A stretch of 64,000 nt of DNA from Ensifer sp. IC4062 (GTDB taxonomy: Bacteria > Pseudomonadota > Alphaproteobacteria > Rhizobiales > Rhizobiaceae), in contig NZ_JADYVD010000040.1 of NCBI RefSeq assembly GCF_020193575.1, positions 1-64,000 of the forward strand. Reading direction: 5' to 3'. Numbering within the stretch: the first letter of the stretch is position 1; each line of letters opens with the position of its first letter. Below the pieces are notes generated by a model. That model did not search any database, was not told the DNA's origin, and saw nothing but the letters and a program-made list of their open reading frames with translations. Of the stretch, positions 1 through 11,297 are shown piece by piece. Made by a program: the position numbers and the translations under genes.

Positions 1-480
1 GGGCTTGCGCGTTATGTCCTCGATCACCCGGAAACCGTCCGCGGCCGCCGTGTCATCGATTTCGCTTCCGGCTCCGGTCTTGTCGCGATTGCGGCGATGA
101 AGGCGGGCGCCTCTTCCGTCCTGGCCGTCGACATCGATCCCTGGACGGAAACAGCGGTACGGCTGAATGCGGAATTGAACGGCGTCGAAATCGCGTTCAG
201 TAATCGGAACATCATCGGCGAGCCGAAGATTGCCGATGTCTATCTCGCCGGCGACGTCTTCTATGACAAAGGATTTGTGGATCTGCTTCGCCCCTGGCTC
301 GCCGGATTGGCAGGGGCGGGTGCCGCCGTGCTCGTTGGCGACCCGGGGCGCGCCTATTGCCCGCGAGAGATGATGTCGGCGCTCGCGACCTATGAAGTGC
401 CAGTCACGCGGGCGCTTGAAGACAGCGAGGTGAAGCGCACGATCGTCTGGCGCTTCGAGCCGGACGAAAGCTTCGGTTGA
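1..480 (+). CDS. Class I SAM-dependent methyltransferase, 5' truncated by window
   Basis: The reading frame is open from base 1, so the start lies upstream. The visible part begins just before a class I SAM-binding motif I (VIDFASGSG, about residues 18-26), followed by AVDIDP, the acidic end of strand 2 that contacts the SAM ribose. The layout resembles the small nicotinamide/lysine methyltransferase family that in alphaproteobacteria includes ETF-beta lysine methyltransferase. Substrate specificity cannot be read from the fragment. The next gene is convergent, 25 bp away. The family assignment is inference from the motif order. Confidence 0.75.
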   Translation, partial: GLARYVLDHPETVRGRRVIDFASGSGLVAIAAMKAGASSVLAVDIDPWTETAVRLNAELNGVEIAFSNRNIIGEPKIADVYLAGDVFYDKGFVDLLRPWLAGLAGAGAAVLVGDPGRAYCPREMMSALATYEVPVTRALEDSEVKRTIVWRFEPDESFG

Positions 481-504
481 CGGGCTCCTGCTGCCTCATC
501 TCGC

Positions 505-1149
505 CTATGGCCGGATCACGCAGACGCCATGTTCCCACGAGCAGACGCGGTCGTTCGGTTGGGGCGACACGACGATGATCTTCGCGCGATTCAGCGGCGG
601 GGTGGAGGCGGTCGCACCCTCCGTCAAATAGTTGTAGTTGCCGTATTGGCGGAAATAGATGCCGTTGCCCTCCTGCCGGAAGGCGGAGATGCCGCCGGCA
701 TAGGTCCCGATGCCGGGCGTCACCGAAGGAAAGTCGTCGCCGCCGTAGGACCCTACATCATCGTATGCGCCGAAGCCTCCACCAATCACGACCACGCCAA
801 CGTCCCGGCGCCAATTACGCCTCGCGTAACCCCATGGGCCATACTTCATCCGCACGTGCCGAGTGCGGGTGCCGACACTCGGCAAGCCCTGATTGAATGA
901 TGGAAAGTTGTCGATGCCTGACATGACGGAGCGGTGTCGCCGATGGCCGGCAAAAAACCGACGGCCGTGGTGAAATTTGCGAAAGTTATGATGGGTGAAG
1001 CCGTTCTTGAACCGGACATGGCGTGTGCGGGTCTGAACCTCGCCAAAGCTCACGCCGTTCGCCGCTGCCGCCGGCAGACTGACCGGCATTGCCAGGGCGC
1101 AAGCCAGCACTAGAACTTTGGTCGCGTGGACCACTCGCAACAGGTTCAT
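505..1149 (-). CDS. Secreted hypothetical protein with duplicated TRTRHVR motif
   Basis: The 214-residue product has a clear Sec signal peptide (hydrophobic stretch about residues 11-28, Ala-rich cleavage region). The mature part is rich in His, Arg, Gly and Tyr. An 11-residue motif occurs twice, TRTRHVRFKNG at 40-50 and TRTRHVRMKYG at 94-104, and two FPS-x-x-x-G segments suggest a larger duplication. Two Cys near the C terminus (VCSWEHGVC) could form a disulfide. The start is supported by GGAGG a few bases upstream. A perfect TTAA-N7-TTAA box lies 25 bp before the ATG. No family is recognised; an envelope role is only suggested by secretion. Confidence 0.7.
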   Translation of the reverse strand: MNLLRVVHATKVLVLACALAMPVSLPAAAANGVSFGEVQTRTRHVRFKNGFTHHNFRKFHHGRRFFAGHRRHRSVMSGIDNFPSFNQGLPSVGTRTRHVRMKYGPWGYARRNWRRDVGVVVIGGGFGAYDDVGSYGGDDFPSVTPGIGTYAGGISAFRQEGNGIYFRQYGNYNYLTEGATASTPPLNRAKIIVVSPQPNDRVCSWEHGVCVIRP

Positions 1150-1457
1150 TCTGCCGGGCCCTCCGGATCATCCTTAACAAATCGTTAATGCCATCGTGGG
1201 CCAGTTGCGGGCAAATGTCACGGATTTGCTTATGTTTTCTGTGGTTATCGTTAATTCGCTCCATGTCTCAGCGGGGCTCAAAAATGCCGTTTTTCGTCTA
1301 ATCGATTTTATTCGTTTTGCACTGCAAGGATACTTGTCGTTACGGCTTAGGGTGATTAAAGGTCCGAATGACTGAATTGCGCACAATCGTGTGCGATACC
1401 GGACAAGGCGGTCCAGTTTCTTGGGGCGCGGCAATCCGGTCACACCGTGAGGTTCCG
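1150..1457. other. Intergenic promoter region between secreted protein and sdhC
   Basis: This 308-bp divergent region is AT-richer than its neighbours and must carry the sdhCDAB promoter and that of the secreted-protein gene. Apart from the CtrA-type box at 1174-1188 I see no strong palindrome. A longer in-frame extension of sdhC back to 1368 exists, but its residues do not resemble SdhC, so I read it as untranslated leader. Confidence 0.5.
1174..1188 (-). promoter_or_regulatory. CtrA-type box TTAA-N7-TTAA
   Basis: The sequence TTAACAAATCGTTAA matches the consensus half-site spacing of the cell-cycle regulator CtrA (TTAA, seven bases, TTAA). It lies 25 bp upstream of the start of the secreted repeat protein on the minus strand, close enough to overlap its promoter. 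It is about 270 bp from sdhC on the other side. The match is exact, but short AT-rich motifs can occur by chance. Confidence 0.5.
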
Positions 1458-1853
1458 ATGACGAATGTCACAAGAAGCCGGCCGCTCTCGCCGCATCTTC
1501 AAATCTACAAACCAATCCCCACCATGGTGATGTCGATTGTGCATCGCATCACCGGCAGCGCCCTTTATTTCGGCACGATCCTCGTGGCCTGGTGGCTGAT
1601 CGCCGCAGCCTCGGGTGCGGCCTATTACGATTGGGTCAGTTGGCTTTTCGGCACGTGGATCGGCAAGCTCGTCCTCTTCGGCTACACCTGGGCCCTCGTC
1701 CATCACATGCTCGGGGGCATCCGCCATTTCGTCTGGGATCTCGGCTACGGCTACGATAAGCATTTCGCGACGAAGATGGCCAAGGCGACGATCATCGGAT
1801 CGGTTTCTTTGACGCTGCTGATCTGGGTGATCGGCTATCTGGTTCGGTACTGA
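1458..1853 (+). CDS. sdhC: Succinate dehydrogenase cytochrome b556 subunit
   Basis: This is the membrane anchor of complex II, binding heme b and ubiquinone together with SdhD. The 131-residue protein opens with the family hallmark [12 protein letters not shown], then HRITGS (about 29-34, quinone-site Ser/Arg region), and carries the heme-ligand segment [11 protein letters not shown] at 80-90. Three hydrophobic membrane segments are visible. The start at 1458 is chosen because SdhC homology begins there and GTGAGG sits just upstream. It is the first gene of sdhC-sdhD-sdhA-(CPCC gene)-sdhB, and sdhD starts 11 bp after it. Confidence 0.96.
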   Translation: MTNVTRSRPLSPHLQIYKPIPTMVMSIVHRITGSALYFGTILVAWWLIAAASGAAYYDWVSWLFGTWIGKLVLFGYTWALVHHMLGGIRHFVWDLGYGYDKHFATKMAKATIIGSVSLTLLIWVIGYLVRY

Positions 1854-1864
1854 GGGAATACGAC

Positions 1865-2245
1865 ATGGATATGCGCACACCTCTCGCCAAGGTTCGTGGC
1901 CTCGGCTCCGCCAAGGAGGGGACTGATCATTTCTGGCGCCAGCGTCTTACGGCTGTCTCCAATATTCCGCTTCTGATCTTCTTCGCCTTCTTCGTGGCCC
2001 GCTATGCTGGCGCTCCCCATGCCGAGGTCGTCGCGGCGCTCTCCAATCCGTTCGTCGCTGTGATCATGGGTCTCGTTCTCCTTTCCGGTCTCACCCACAT
2101 GCGGATCGGCATGCAGGTGATCATCGAAGATTACGTGCATGCGGAAGGCATCAAGATCGCTCTTCTCATGCTCAACACATTTTTCGCGATCGCGGTCGGC
2201 GGGCTCTGTCTTTTCGCCATCCTGAAGATCGCTTTTGCAGGGTAA
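1865..2245 (+). CDS. sdhD: Succinate dehydrogenase membrane anchor subunit
   Basis: Second membrane anchor of complex II, 126 residues with three transmembrane segments. The conserved N-terminal region ([20 protein letters not shown]) and the heme-ligand region around [15 protein letters not shown] (about 78-92) are characteristic of alphaproteobacterial SdhD. It lies 11 bp after sdhC and stops 7 bp before the sdhA start, so the three are certainly co-transcribed. Partners: SdhC for the heme b and quinone site, and SdhAB on the cytoplasmic face. Confidence 0.95.
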   Translation: MDMRTPLAKVRGLGSAKEGTDHFWRQRLTAVSNIPLLIFFAFFVARYAGAPHAEVVAALSNPFVAVIMGLVLLSGLTHMRIGMQVIIEDYVHAEGIKIALLMLNTFFAIAVGGLCLFAILKIAFAG

Positions 2246-2252
2246 TTTCGCC

Positions 2253-4094
2253 ATGGCATCGATCAGTTCACCCGCTGCAAACGGCAGGGCTTACCAATAT
2301 GTCGATCACGCCTTCGACGTGGTCGTCGTCGGCGCCGGCGGCGCAGGCCTGCGCGCGACCCTCGGCATGGCCGAACAGGGGCTGAAGACGGCCTGCATCA
2401 CCAAGGTCTTCCCGACGCGCTCCCACACCGTCGCAGCCCAAGGCGGCATCGCCGCTTCGCTGCAGAACATGACGCCCGACAGCTGGCAGTGGCATCTCTA
2501 CGATACGGTCAAGGGGTCCGACTGGCTCGGCGACGTCGACGCCATGCAGTATCTCACCATGGAAGCGCCGAAGGCCGTCTATGAGCTCGAGCACTACGGC
2601 GTGCCCTTTTCGCGCAACGAGGAAGGCAAGATCTATCAGCGGCCCTTCGGCGGCCACATGCAGAATTATGGCGAAGGCCCGCCGGTGCAGCGCACCTGCG
2701 CGGTTGCCGACCGCACAGGCCATGCGATCCTGCACACGCTCTACGGTCAGTCGCTTAGGAACAACGCCGAATTCTTCATCGAATATTTCGCCATCGACCT
2801 GATCATGTCGGACGACGGGCGCTGCACCGGCGTCGTCGCCTGGAACCTCGATGACGGCACGATCCACCGCTTCTCGGCGAAGATGGTGGTGCTGGCGACC
2901 GGCGGCTACGGCCGTGCTTATTTCTCGGCGACCTCGGCGCACACCTGCACCGGCGACGGCGGCGGCATGATCGCGCGCGCGGGCCTGCCGCTCCAGGACA
3001 TGGAGTTCGTGCAGTTCCACCCGACCGGCATCTACGGCTCCGGCTGTCTGATCACCGAGGGCGCGCGCGGCGAGGGCGGTTATCTCGTCAATTCGGAAGG
3101 CGAGCGCTTCATGGAGCGCTATGCCCCCTCGGCCAAGGACCTCGCCTCGCGCGACGTCGTCTCGCGCTGCATGACGCTCGAAATCCGCGAAGGCCGCGGC
3201 GTCGGCAAGAACAAGGACCACATCTTCCTGCATCTCGACCATCTCGATCCGGCCGTGCTGCACGAGCGCCTGCCGGGCATTTCCGAGAGCGCGAAGATCT
3301 TCGCCGGTGTTGACGTCACCCGCGAGCCGATCCCGGTTCTGCCGACCGTTCACTACAACATGGGCGGCATTCCGACCAACTATTGGGGCGAGGTCTTGAA
3401 CGCCGACGGTCAGAACCCTGAGCGCATCGCGCCCGGCCTGATGGCGGTCGGCGAAGCGGGCTGCGCCTCGGTTCACGGCGCCAACCGCCTCGGCTCCAAC
3501 TCGCTGATCGACCTCGTCGTCTTCGGTCGCGCCGCGGCGATCCGCGCAGGCCAGATCATCGACCGCCAGGAATCCGTTCCGGCGCTCAACACGGCTGCCT
3601 GCGACCGCATCGTCGAGCGCTTCGACCGCCTGCGCCATGCAAACGGCAGGACGCCGACGGCGGTGCTGCGTGAGAAGATGCAGCGCGCCATGCAGGAGGA
3701 CGCCGCCGTCTTCCGCACGCAGGAATCGCTCGAATCCGGCTGCCGCCGCCTATCGGAAATCTGGAAGGAACTTCCCGACGTCAAGGTCACCGACCGCTCG
3801 ATGATCTGGAACTCGGACCTTGTCGAAACGCTGGAGCTGGAAAACCTGATGGCCAATGCCATCACGACCATCTACGGCGCCGAGGCGCGTAAGGAGAGCC
3901 GCGGTTCACATGCGCGCGAGGATTACACCGAGGGCCCGTTCGGGGGGCGCGACGACGTCAACTGGCGCAAGCATACGCTTGCATGGGTCAATGAGGCCGG
4001 GGATGTCCGGCTCGATTACCGCCCAGTTCACACCGACTTGATCGCCGAGGGTATCGATCCCATGAAGATCGCCCCGAAGGCGCGCGTGTATTGA
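2253..4094 (+). CDS. sdhA: Succinate dehydrogenase flavoprotein subunit
   Basis: Catalytic subunit oxidising succinate to fumarate in the TCA cycle and respiratory chain. The 613-residue protein has the FAD dinucleotide motif GAGGAG (27-32), the covalent FAD histidine in [10 protein letters not shown] (H58), and the active-site segment [21 protein letters not shown]. The length is normal for the family. An in-frame TTG exists six codons upstream at 2235, inside the end of sdhD. The ATG at 2253 gives the expected MASISSP N terminus and is preferred. It is followed after 4 bp by a small CPCC gene rather than directly by sdhB. Confidence 0.97.
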   Translation: MASISSPAANGRAYQYVDHAFDVVVVGAGGAGLRATLGMAEQGLKTACITKVFPTRSHTVAAQGGIAASLQNMTPDSWQWHLYDTVKGSDWLGDVDAMQYLTMEAPKAVYELEHYGVPFSRNEEGKIYQRPFGGHMQNYGEGPPVQRTCAVADRTGHAILHTLYGQSLRNNAEFFIEYFAIDLIMSDDGRCTGVVAWNLDDGTIHRFSAKMVVLATGGYGRAYFSATSAHTCTGDGGGMIARAGLPLQDMEFVQFHPTGIYGSGCLITEGARGEGGYLVNSEGERFMERYAPSAKDLASRDVVSRCMTLEIREGRGVGKNKDHIFLHLDHLDPAVLHERLPGISESAKIFAGVDVTREPIPVLPTVHYNMGGIPTNYWGEVLNADGQNPERIAPGLMAVGEAGCASVHGANRLGSNSLIDLVVFGRAAAIRAGQIIDRQESVPALNTAACDRIVERFDRLRHANGRTPTAVLREKMQRAMQEDAAVFRTQESLESGCRRLSEIWKELPDVKVTDRSMIWNSDLVETLELENLMANAITTIYGAEARKESRGSHAREDYTEGPFGGRDDVNWRKHTLAWVNEAGDVRLDYRPVHTDLIAEGIDPMKIAPKARVY

Positions 4095-4098
4095 TGCG

Positions 4099-4383
4099 AT
4101 GACGAGCGAGGGCGTTCAATATTTCAATCTAGCGGTGTCCGCGGTTTCGCGGCGCGTCGAAAAAGATGGATATTTCGCTTGCCCTTGCTGTGACTCACCC
4201 TCGCTCGCCGAAGCTGGAGCATGGGAAATCTGCGGTGTCTGCGGTTGGGAAGATAACCCGGCCCAGGAAGCCGACCCGGATCTGGCTGGTGGCGCGAACA
4301 AGGTAAGTCTGCTTCAGGCGCGTGAGAACTATCGCGTCAGTGGCTGTTCTGACCCGCAGAAACAGCGCCCAAAGTTGCCATAG
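4099..4383 (+). CDS. Small cysteine-rich CPCC protein inserted in the sdh operon
   Basis: This 94-residue protein matches the Cys-rich CPCC family from memory: FACPCCDSPSL, then WEICGVCGWEDNPAQEADPD, AGGANKVSL and ARENY in the family order. The two Cys pairs (CPCC and CGVC) look like a zinc-ribbon-type metal site. The molecular function of the family is unknown. The gene starts 4 bp after the sdhA stop and ends 15 bp before sdhB, in the same direction, so it should be on the sdh transcript. Its sequence looks less GC-biased than its neighbours, which suggests acquisition. Related genomes usually have sdhA and sdhB adjacent. Confidence 0.8.
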   Translation: MTSEGVQYFNLAVSAVSRRVEKDGYFACPCCDSPSLAEAGAWEICGVCGWEDNPAQEADPDLAGGANKVSLLQARENYRVSGCSDPQKQRPKLP

Positions 4384-4398
4384 AAATGGACAAGCAAC

Positions 4399-5178
4399 AT
4401 GGTTGAACTCGCACTTCCCAAGAACTCGCAGATCACCGAAGGCAAGGTCTGGCCGAAGCCAGTCGGCGCGACGAACCTGCGTGAATACCGCGTTTATCGC
4501 TGGAATCCGGACGACGGCAAGAACCCGCGCATCGACACCTACTACATCGACATCGACGACTGCGGTCCAATGGTGCTCGACGGCCTGCTTTATATCAAGA
4601 ACAAGATCGATCCGACGCTGACGCTTCGCCGCTCCTGTCGCGAGGGCATTTGCGGCTCCTGCGCGATGAACATCGACGGCACCAACACGCTCGCCTGCAC
4701 CAAGGGCATGGACGAGATCAAGGGCACCGTGAAGATCTATCCGCTGCCGCATATGCCGGTGGTCAAGGATCTGGTGCCGGACCTCACCAATTTCTATGCC
4801 CAGCACCGCTCGATCGAGCCCTGGCTGAAGACCGTTTCGCCGACGCCGGCCAAGGAATGGAAGCAGAGCCACGAGGACCGTCTGAAGCTCGACGGCCTCT
4901 ACGAATGCATCCTTTGCGCCTGCTGCTCGACTTCCTGTCCGAGCTACTGGTGGAACGGGGACCGCTATCTCGGCCCGGCCGTTCTCCTGCAGGCCTATCG
5001 CTGGTTGATCGATAGCCGCGACGAGGCGACCGGCGAGCGACTCGACAATCTCGAAGATCCGTTCCGGCTTTACCGCTGCCACACGATCATGAACTGCGCC
5101 CAGGCCTGCCCGAAGGGGCTGAACCCGGCCAAGGCGATCGGTGAAATCAAGAAAATGCTGGTCGAGCGCAGGGTTTAG
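4399..5178 (+). CDS. sdhB: Succinate dehydrogenase iron-sulfur subunit
   Basis: Electron-transfer subunit of complex II, 259 residues. All cluster ligands are visible: [2Fe-2S] C80, C85, C88 and C100 in [13 protein letters not shown]; [4Fe-4S] C170, C173 and C176 in [12 protein letters not shown]; [3Fe-4S] C227, C233 and C237 in [14 protein letters not shown] (C180 belongs to this set by family analogy). It carries electrons from the FAD of SdhA to quinone at SdhCD. It closes the operon. Downstream there is only a weak GC hairpin (CGCCG/CGGCG) without a clear T-tract, so the end of the transcript is not obvious. Confidence 0.97.
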   Translation: MVELALPKNSQITEGKVWPKPVGATNLREYRVYRWNPDDGKNPRIDTYYIDIDDCGPMVLDGLLYIKNKIDPTLTLRRSCREGICGSCAMNIDGTNTLACTKGMDEIKGTVKIYPLPHMPVVKDLVPDLTNFYAQHRSIEPWLKTVSPTPAKEWKQSHEDRLKLDGLYECILCACCSTSCPSYWWNGDRYLGPAVLLQAYRWLIDSRDEATGERLDNLEDPFRLYRCHTIMNCAQACPKGLNPAKAIGEIKKMLVERRV

Positions 5179-5322
5179 TCGCCGGCAACTTTCGTCGACG
5201 TCGACGGCGGGCTTTCTGGGTCGCCGTTTGCATATCTCACGAACTTCACGGCCGCGTGTCGGCATTTGATTTTGAAACTTTCGGCGGTCCTCATAGCTTT
5301 ATGTTGAGGATCGGAGATCGCG

Positions 5323-5919
5323 ATGAATCGATTGCTGTTTGCACTTGTCGCCGGTTGCTTGCTGTCCTTGCCGGCGGGGGCGGCCGAGCCGCAGTTTGCG
5401 CTGTTTGCCGGCGGCTGTTTCTGGTGCGTCGAGACCGATTTCGACGGCGTGCCCGGTGTTCTCGAGACGATTTCGGGCTATGCCGGCGGCAAGAGCGCCA
5501 ATCCGACCTACGAGGACTACGCGAAGGGCGGCCATCGCGAAGTCGTCCGCATCAAGTTCGATCCGGATAGGGTTTCCTATTCAACACTGGTGTCGGTGCT
5601 GTTCCACACGACCGACCCGACCGACGGCGGCGGTCAGTTCTGCGATCGCGGCTTTGCCTACACGACCGCGATCTACGCGCTTGACGAGCGGCAGGCGATG
5701 GACGCGAAGGCCGGAAAAATCAAGGCTGAGGCCGAACTTGGAAAACCGATCGTCACCCCGGTGGAGGGTGCCGCAAAATTCTGGCCGGCCGAGGATTATC
5801 ATCAGGACTTCGGCGCGCGTAACCCGATTCGCTACTGGTACTACAGGAACGGCTGCGGCAGGAACCGGGCGGTCGAGACGCTCTGGGGCGACCGTGCCTA
5901 TGCGGGCGTCAATCATTGA
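5323..5919 (+). CDS. msrA: Peptide-methionine (S)-S-oxide reductase, exported
   Basis: Repairs oxidised methionine residues. The 198-residue protein begins with a signal peptide (residues 1-20, ending PAGA) and continues with the MsrA catalytic motif GCFWC (C32 nucleophile), GYAGG, the HTTDPTDG segment and EDYHQDF near residue 150. The signal sequence implies action in the periplasm, unlike cytoplasmic MsrA. The start has GGAG 9-10 bp upstream. It is separated from sdhB by 144 bp and from the next lipoprotein gene by about 200 bp, so it is probably its own unit. Confidence 0.93.
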   Translation: MNRLLFALVAGCLLSLPAGAAEPQFALFAGGCFWCVETDFDGVPGVLETISGYAGGKSANPTYEDYAKGGHREVVRIKFDPDRVSYSTLVSVLFHTTDPTDGGGQFCDRGFAYTTAIYALDERQAMDAKAGKIKAEAELGKPIVTPVEGAAKFWPAEDYHQDFGARNPIRYWYYRNGCGRNRAVETLWGDRAYAGVNH

Positions 5920-6115
5920 TTGTATTCGCCCGGCCTGGCCGTGCCGTGTTTTCAGCATCGACCGGTGTGGAGCATGCCCGTTCGGTCCGGCGTTTCAATC
6001 GTGCAACAGGCACTGCTGAAATGCCTTCCCTTGATTTGTCAGGTGGATTTGCTGTAGTTCGGCCATTATTATCGCGTTGCATCATGGTTCGACGAAGATA
6101 TCGGGGGTAAGAGAC

Positions 6116-6655
6116 ATGCGGGTTTTTCATGCGGCGGCGGGACTGGCGGTTGTGCTTGCGCTGACCGGATGCCAGCGGACATCCATGGGTGGCTTCAGTT
6201 CTCAGGATGTTTCACCTGCTCCGCTGCAGGCGCAGCCCGTTCCGACGGTGTCGTCGAGCCAACTCCCGGATCCGACGACCAATACCTCGCAGTTCCCGGC
6301 GGCACCCACAGCCGGCACCGCAGCTGCCGGCGGCGCGCCGGCCGGCACGCAGGTCGCGGCCGCTCCCAACGCGCTCGACGTGACGAAGGAATCGATGGTT
6401 GGCAATTGGCGCGTGTCGAGCGCCGGCAGCTCCTGTGACATGTTCCTGACCCTGACGAACCTCGGCAGCGGATCGCGCGGCGGCACGCGCGGCTGCGCCG
6501 GCGAGCTGACGACGATGGGCTCCTGGGAAGTCGCCGGCAAGCAGGTGGTGCTCAAGGATCGAGGCGGCAATCCGATCGCACGCCTCTACAAGACCGCGGA
6601 CGCGCGTTTCGACGGTTCGACCAACAGCGGTCAGCCGGTCAGCCTCAGCCGCTGA
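6116..6655 (+). CDS. Outer membrane lipoprotein, Omp19/protease-inhibitor family
   Basis: The 179-residue product has a lipoprotein signal ending in LALTGC (C19 lipidation site), a low-complexity linker rich in Pro, Ala, Thr and Gly (about 25-95), and a C-terminal beta domain ([18 protein letters not shown] ... [20 protein letters not shown]) with two Cys, like the AprI/Inh inhibitor fold. This organisation and length match Brucella Omp19 and rhizobial orthologues. The start at 6116 follows a strong GGGGGTAAGAG ribosome-binding site; a longer upstream frame is not needed. Location: outer membrane. A role as a periplasmic protease inhibitor is by homology only. Confidence 0.88.
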   Translation: MRVFHAAAGLAVVLALTGCQRTSMGGFSSQDVSPAPLQAQPVPTVSSSQLPDPTTNTSQFPAAPTAGTAAAGGAPAGTQVAAAPNALDVTKESMVGNWRVSSAGSSCDMFLTLTNLGSGSRGGTRGCAGELTTMGSWEVAGKQVVLKDRGGNPIARLYKTADARFDGSTNSGQPVSLSR

Positions 6656-6715
6656 CCGCCGCCAGCGCCCGGCGTTCAGCCGGATGCGGCGTGGGACGAG
6701 GACGTGTGAGCAGTC

Positions 6716-7921
6716 TTGCCCGTCCCGCGCCTCTCGCCGAAATTGCTCCTTGCTCACCTTGGGTGCCGCGTGCTTAACCCGGACGACAGCATTCTTCACA
6801 AACTTGAAGCGCTCGTTACAACAGGCGAACGACAGCGCGACCCGGCGCAAATTGCGATCGCGCGGCGGCTCGATCACCTGACTGCGGAGCTGCTCGCCAG
6901 CAGGCCGTCTCGCAAGTCCAACGCGCTCGGCTGGCTCTTTGCCTCGCGCAAGAAGGACCAAGCTCCAGTCAGGGGACTTTATATCCATGGCGGCGTCGGT
7001 CGCGGCAAGACGATGCTGATGGACATGTTCTTCGACGCCGTGCCGATCCAGCGCAAGCGTCGGGCGCATTTCCACGAGTTCATGGCGGATGTGCACGAGC
7101 GCATCTACAAGCATCGCCAGAAACTCAAGAATGGCGAGACGAAGCAGGCCGACCCGATCCCGCCGGTGGCCTCCGAACTCTTCGGGGAGGCGCGACTTCT
7201 GTGCTTCGATGAATTTTCGGTCACCGACATCGCCGATGCGATGATTCTGGCCCGCCTCTTCGGCGAACTCTTCGCCAAGGGATGCGTCCTCGTCGCGACC
7301 TCGAACGTCGAGCCGAACGACCTCTATCGCGACGGCCTCAATCGCGGCCTTTTTCTTCCCTTCATCGACCTGCTGAAGGCGAATACCGAGATTGTCTCGC
7401 TCAACTCCGAGACAGATTATCGCCTGCGGAAGACCGACGGAAATCCGGTCTGGCTGTCACCGCTCGGTCCGGAGGCGGAGGCGGCGATGGCGCGCGCCTG
7501 GTACGTCGAGACCGGCGGGGCACCGGAAGCACCGGCAGAGATCAGCCGCAAGGGGCGCAAGATCCACGTGCCGTCGGCGTCCGGCCGAAGCGCCCGGTTT
7601 ACTTTCGCCGACCTTTGCGCGCAACCGCTCGGTGCCGCCGACTATCTTGCCATCCTGACGCAATACAGCACCATCTTCCTCGACCACGTCCCGCATCTGG
7701 GGCCTCACCTGCGCAACGAGACCAAGCGATTTATCATCCTCGTCGATGCGCTCTACGACCATGGTGCCCGCCTGTTCGCCTCTGCCGTAGCCGAGCCGCA
7801 CCAGCTTCTGACTGCAAAAAAAGGAACCGAAGGTTTCGAGTTCGATCGCACCGTTTCGCGCCTGATCGAGATGCAGAGTGAGGAATATGCGGCGCAACAT
7901 CCGGCAAGAGCGGGCGTTTGA
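6716..7921 (+). CDS. zapE: Cell division protein ZapE (AFG1-like ATPase)
   Basis: AAA-type ATPase of the ZapE/AFG1 family. It shows Walker A GGVGRGKT, the family segment AHFHEFMADVHERI, Walker B LLCFDEF and the ATSNVEPNDLYRDGLNR sensor region. In gammaproteobacteria ZapE modulates the Z ring; the mitochondrial homologue handles misassembled respiratory proteins. The start is uncertain. TTG at 6716 has GAGG 13 bp upstream; GTG at 6770 lacks a clear ribosome-binding site but would give a more typical 383-residue protein. The gene stands alone before the mdh promoter. Confidence 0.9.
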   Translation: MPVPRLSPKLLLAHLGCRVLNPDDSILHKLEALVTTGERQRDPAQIAIARRLDHLTAELLASRPSRKSNALGWLFASRKKDQAPVRGLYIHGGVGRGKTMLMDMFFDAVPIQRKRRAHFHEFMADVHERIYKHRQKLKNGETKQADPIPPVASELFGEARLLCFDEFSVTDIADAMILARLFGELFAKGCVLVATSNVEPNDLYRDGLNRGLFLPFIDLLKANTEIVSLNSETDYRLRKTDGNPVWLSPLGPEAEAAMARAWYVETGGAPEAPAEISRKGRKIHVPSASGRSARFTFADLCAQPLGAADYLAILTQYSTIFLDHVPHLGPHLRNETKRFIILVDALYDHGARLFASAVAEPHQLLTAKKGTEGFEFDRTVSRLIEMQSEEYAAQHPARAGV

Positions 7922-7942
7922 TGACGCGATGGTGACGCGTTA

Positions 7943-7960
7943 TCTTACGTTTACGTAAGA
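7943..7960. promoter_or_regulatory. Perfect 18-bp palindrome upstream of mdh
   Basis: TCTTACGTTTACGTAAGA is a perfect inverted repeat with 8-bp arms around TT, in the 185-bp gap between zapE and mdh. It sits 147 bp before the mdh start. The surroundings are AT-rich and would hold the mdh-sucCDAB promoter. The symmetry, two half-sites one helical turn apart, and the lack of a T-tract favour an operator over a terminator. The TTACGT/ACGTAA core resembles sites of some MerR- and TetR-type regulators, but I cannot name the protein. Confidence 0.55.
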
Positions 7961-8010
7961 ATTTTACGATCTAACCGATTGAATTTCCTTTGTCGAAAAG
8001 TATGCGTTGA

Positions 8011-9069
<1,059 letters not shown>

Positions 9070-9102
9070 CCGCCATCCGGCCAATCAGACAGGAACAACC
9101 CC

Positions 9103-10299
<1,197 letters not shown>

Positions 10300-10305
10300 G
10301 GTTTC

Positions 10306-11208
10306 ATGTCCATCCTGATCAACAAAGACACCAAGGTCCTCGTCCAGGGGCTGACCGGCAAGACCGGCACCTTCCACACCGAGCAGGCACTTGCCTATAA
10401 CGGCACGAAGATGGTCGGCGGCATCCACCCGAAGAAGGGGGGCGAGACCTGGACCGGCGCCAAGGGCGAGCAGCTCCCGATCTTCGCGTCCGTTGCCGAA
10501 GGCCGTGACGCGACCGGGGCCAATGCATCGGTCATCTATGTTCCGCCGGCAGGCGCTGCCGCCGCGATCATCGAGGCGATCGATGCGGAAATACCGCTGA
10601 TCGTCTGCATCACCGAGGGCATCCCGGTCGCCGACATGGTCAAGGTCAAGGCGCGTCTGGAGAAGTCCTCCTCGCGTCTCATCGGTCCGAACTGCCCGGG
10701 CGTGCTCACCCCGAACGAATGCAAGATCGGCATCATGCCGGGCAACATCTTCCGCAAGGGTTCGGTCGGCGTGCTGTCGCGCTCCGGTACGCTTACCTAC
10801 GAGGCCGTCTTCCAGACCACCAACGAAGGCCTCGGTCAGACCACCGCTGTCGGTATCGGCGGTGACCCGGTTAAGGGCACCGAGTTCATCGACGTGCTGG
10901 AAATGTTCCTCGCCGACGACGAAACCAAGTCGATCATCATGATCGGTGAAATCGGCGGTTCGGCCGAAGAGGATGCGGCGCAGTTTCTGAAGGACGAAGC
11001 CAAGCGCGGCCGCAAGAAGCCGATGGTCGGCTTCATCGCTGGCCGTACCGCCCCTCCCGGCCGCACGATGGGCCACGCTGGCGCGGTCATCTCCGGTGGC
11101 AAGGGCGGTGCGGAAGACAAGATCGCGGCCATGGAATCGGCCGGTATTCGCGTCTCGCCGTCGCCGGCACGCCTCGGCAAGACACTGGTCGAAGTCCTGA
11201 AGGGCTGA
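10306..11208 (+). CDS. sucD: Succinyl-CoA synthetase alpha subunit
   Basis: The 300-residue alpha subunit binds CoA through its N-terminal Rossmann domain ([14 protein letters not shown]) and carries the phosphohistidine H257 in [14 protein letters not shown]. It forms the heterotetramer with SucC. It is followed by a 163-bp spacer, long for this operon, that contains a strong GC hairpin, a possible leader ORF and a second hairpin directly before sucA. Confidence 0.97.
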   Translation: MSILINKDTKVLVQGLTGKTGTFHTEQALAYNGTKMVGGIHPKKGGETWTGAKGEQLPIFASVAEGRDATGANASVIYVPPAGAAAAIIEAIDAEIPLIVCITEGIPVADMVKVKARLEKSSSRLIGPNCPGVLTPNECKIGIMPGNIFRKGSVGVLSRSGTLTYEAVFQTTNEGLGQTTAVGIGGDPVKGTEFIDVLEMFLADDETKSIIMIGEIGGSAEEDAAQFLKDEAKRGRKKPMVGFIAGRTAPPGRTMGHAGAVISGGKGGAEDKIAAMESAGIRVSPSPARLGKTLVEVLKG

Positions 11209-11226
11209 CATTCCGATCGCCAGGCT

Positions 11227-11250
11227 GGGGCCGGCGTCACTGCCGGCCCC
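11227..11250 (+). other. GC hairpin between sucD and sucA
   Basis: GGGGCCGG, an 8-base loop, then CCGGCCCC form a perfect 8-bp stem beginning 18 bp after the sucD stop. No T-tract follows, so it is not a standard intrinsic terminator. It could protect the mdh-sucCD message 3' end or act as a partial barrier to transcription, uncoupling sucAB from mdh-sucCD. That role is inference. Confidence 0.5.
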
Positions 11251-11297
11251 CGCCAGACCAATTAATGACGCAAGCTTGGTGCAGTAAAAAGCACCGA

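Noticed and set aside
5179..5230. Intrinsic terminator after sdhB
   Set aside because: A CGCCG/CGGCG stem with an inner TCGACGTCGA exists, but the loop is long and the T-tract poor; too weak to call.
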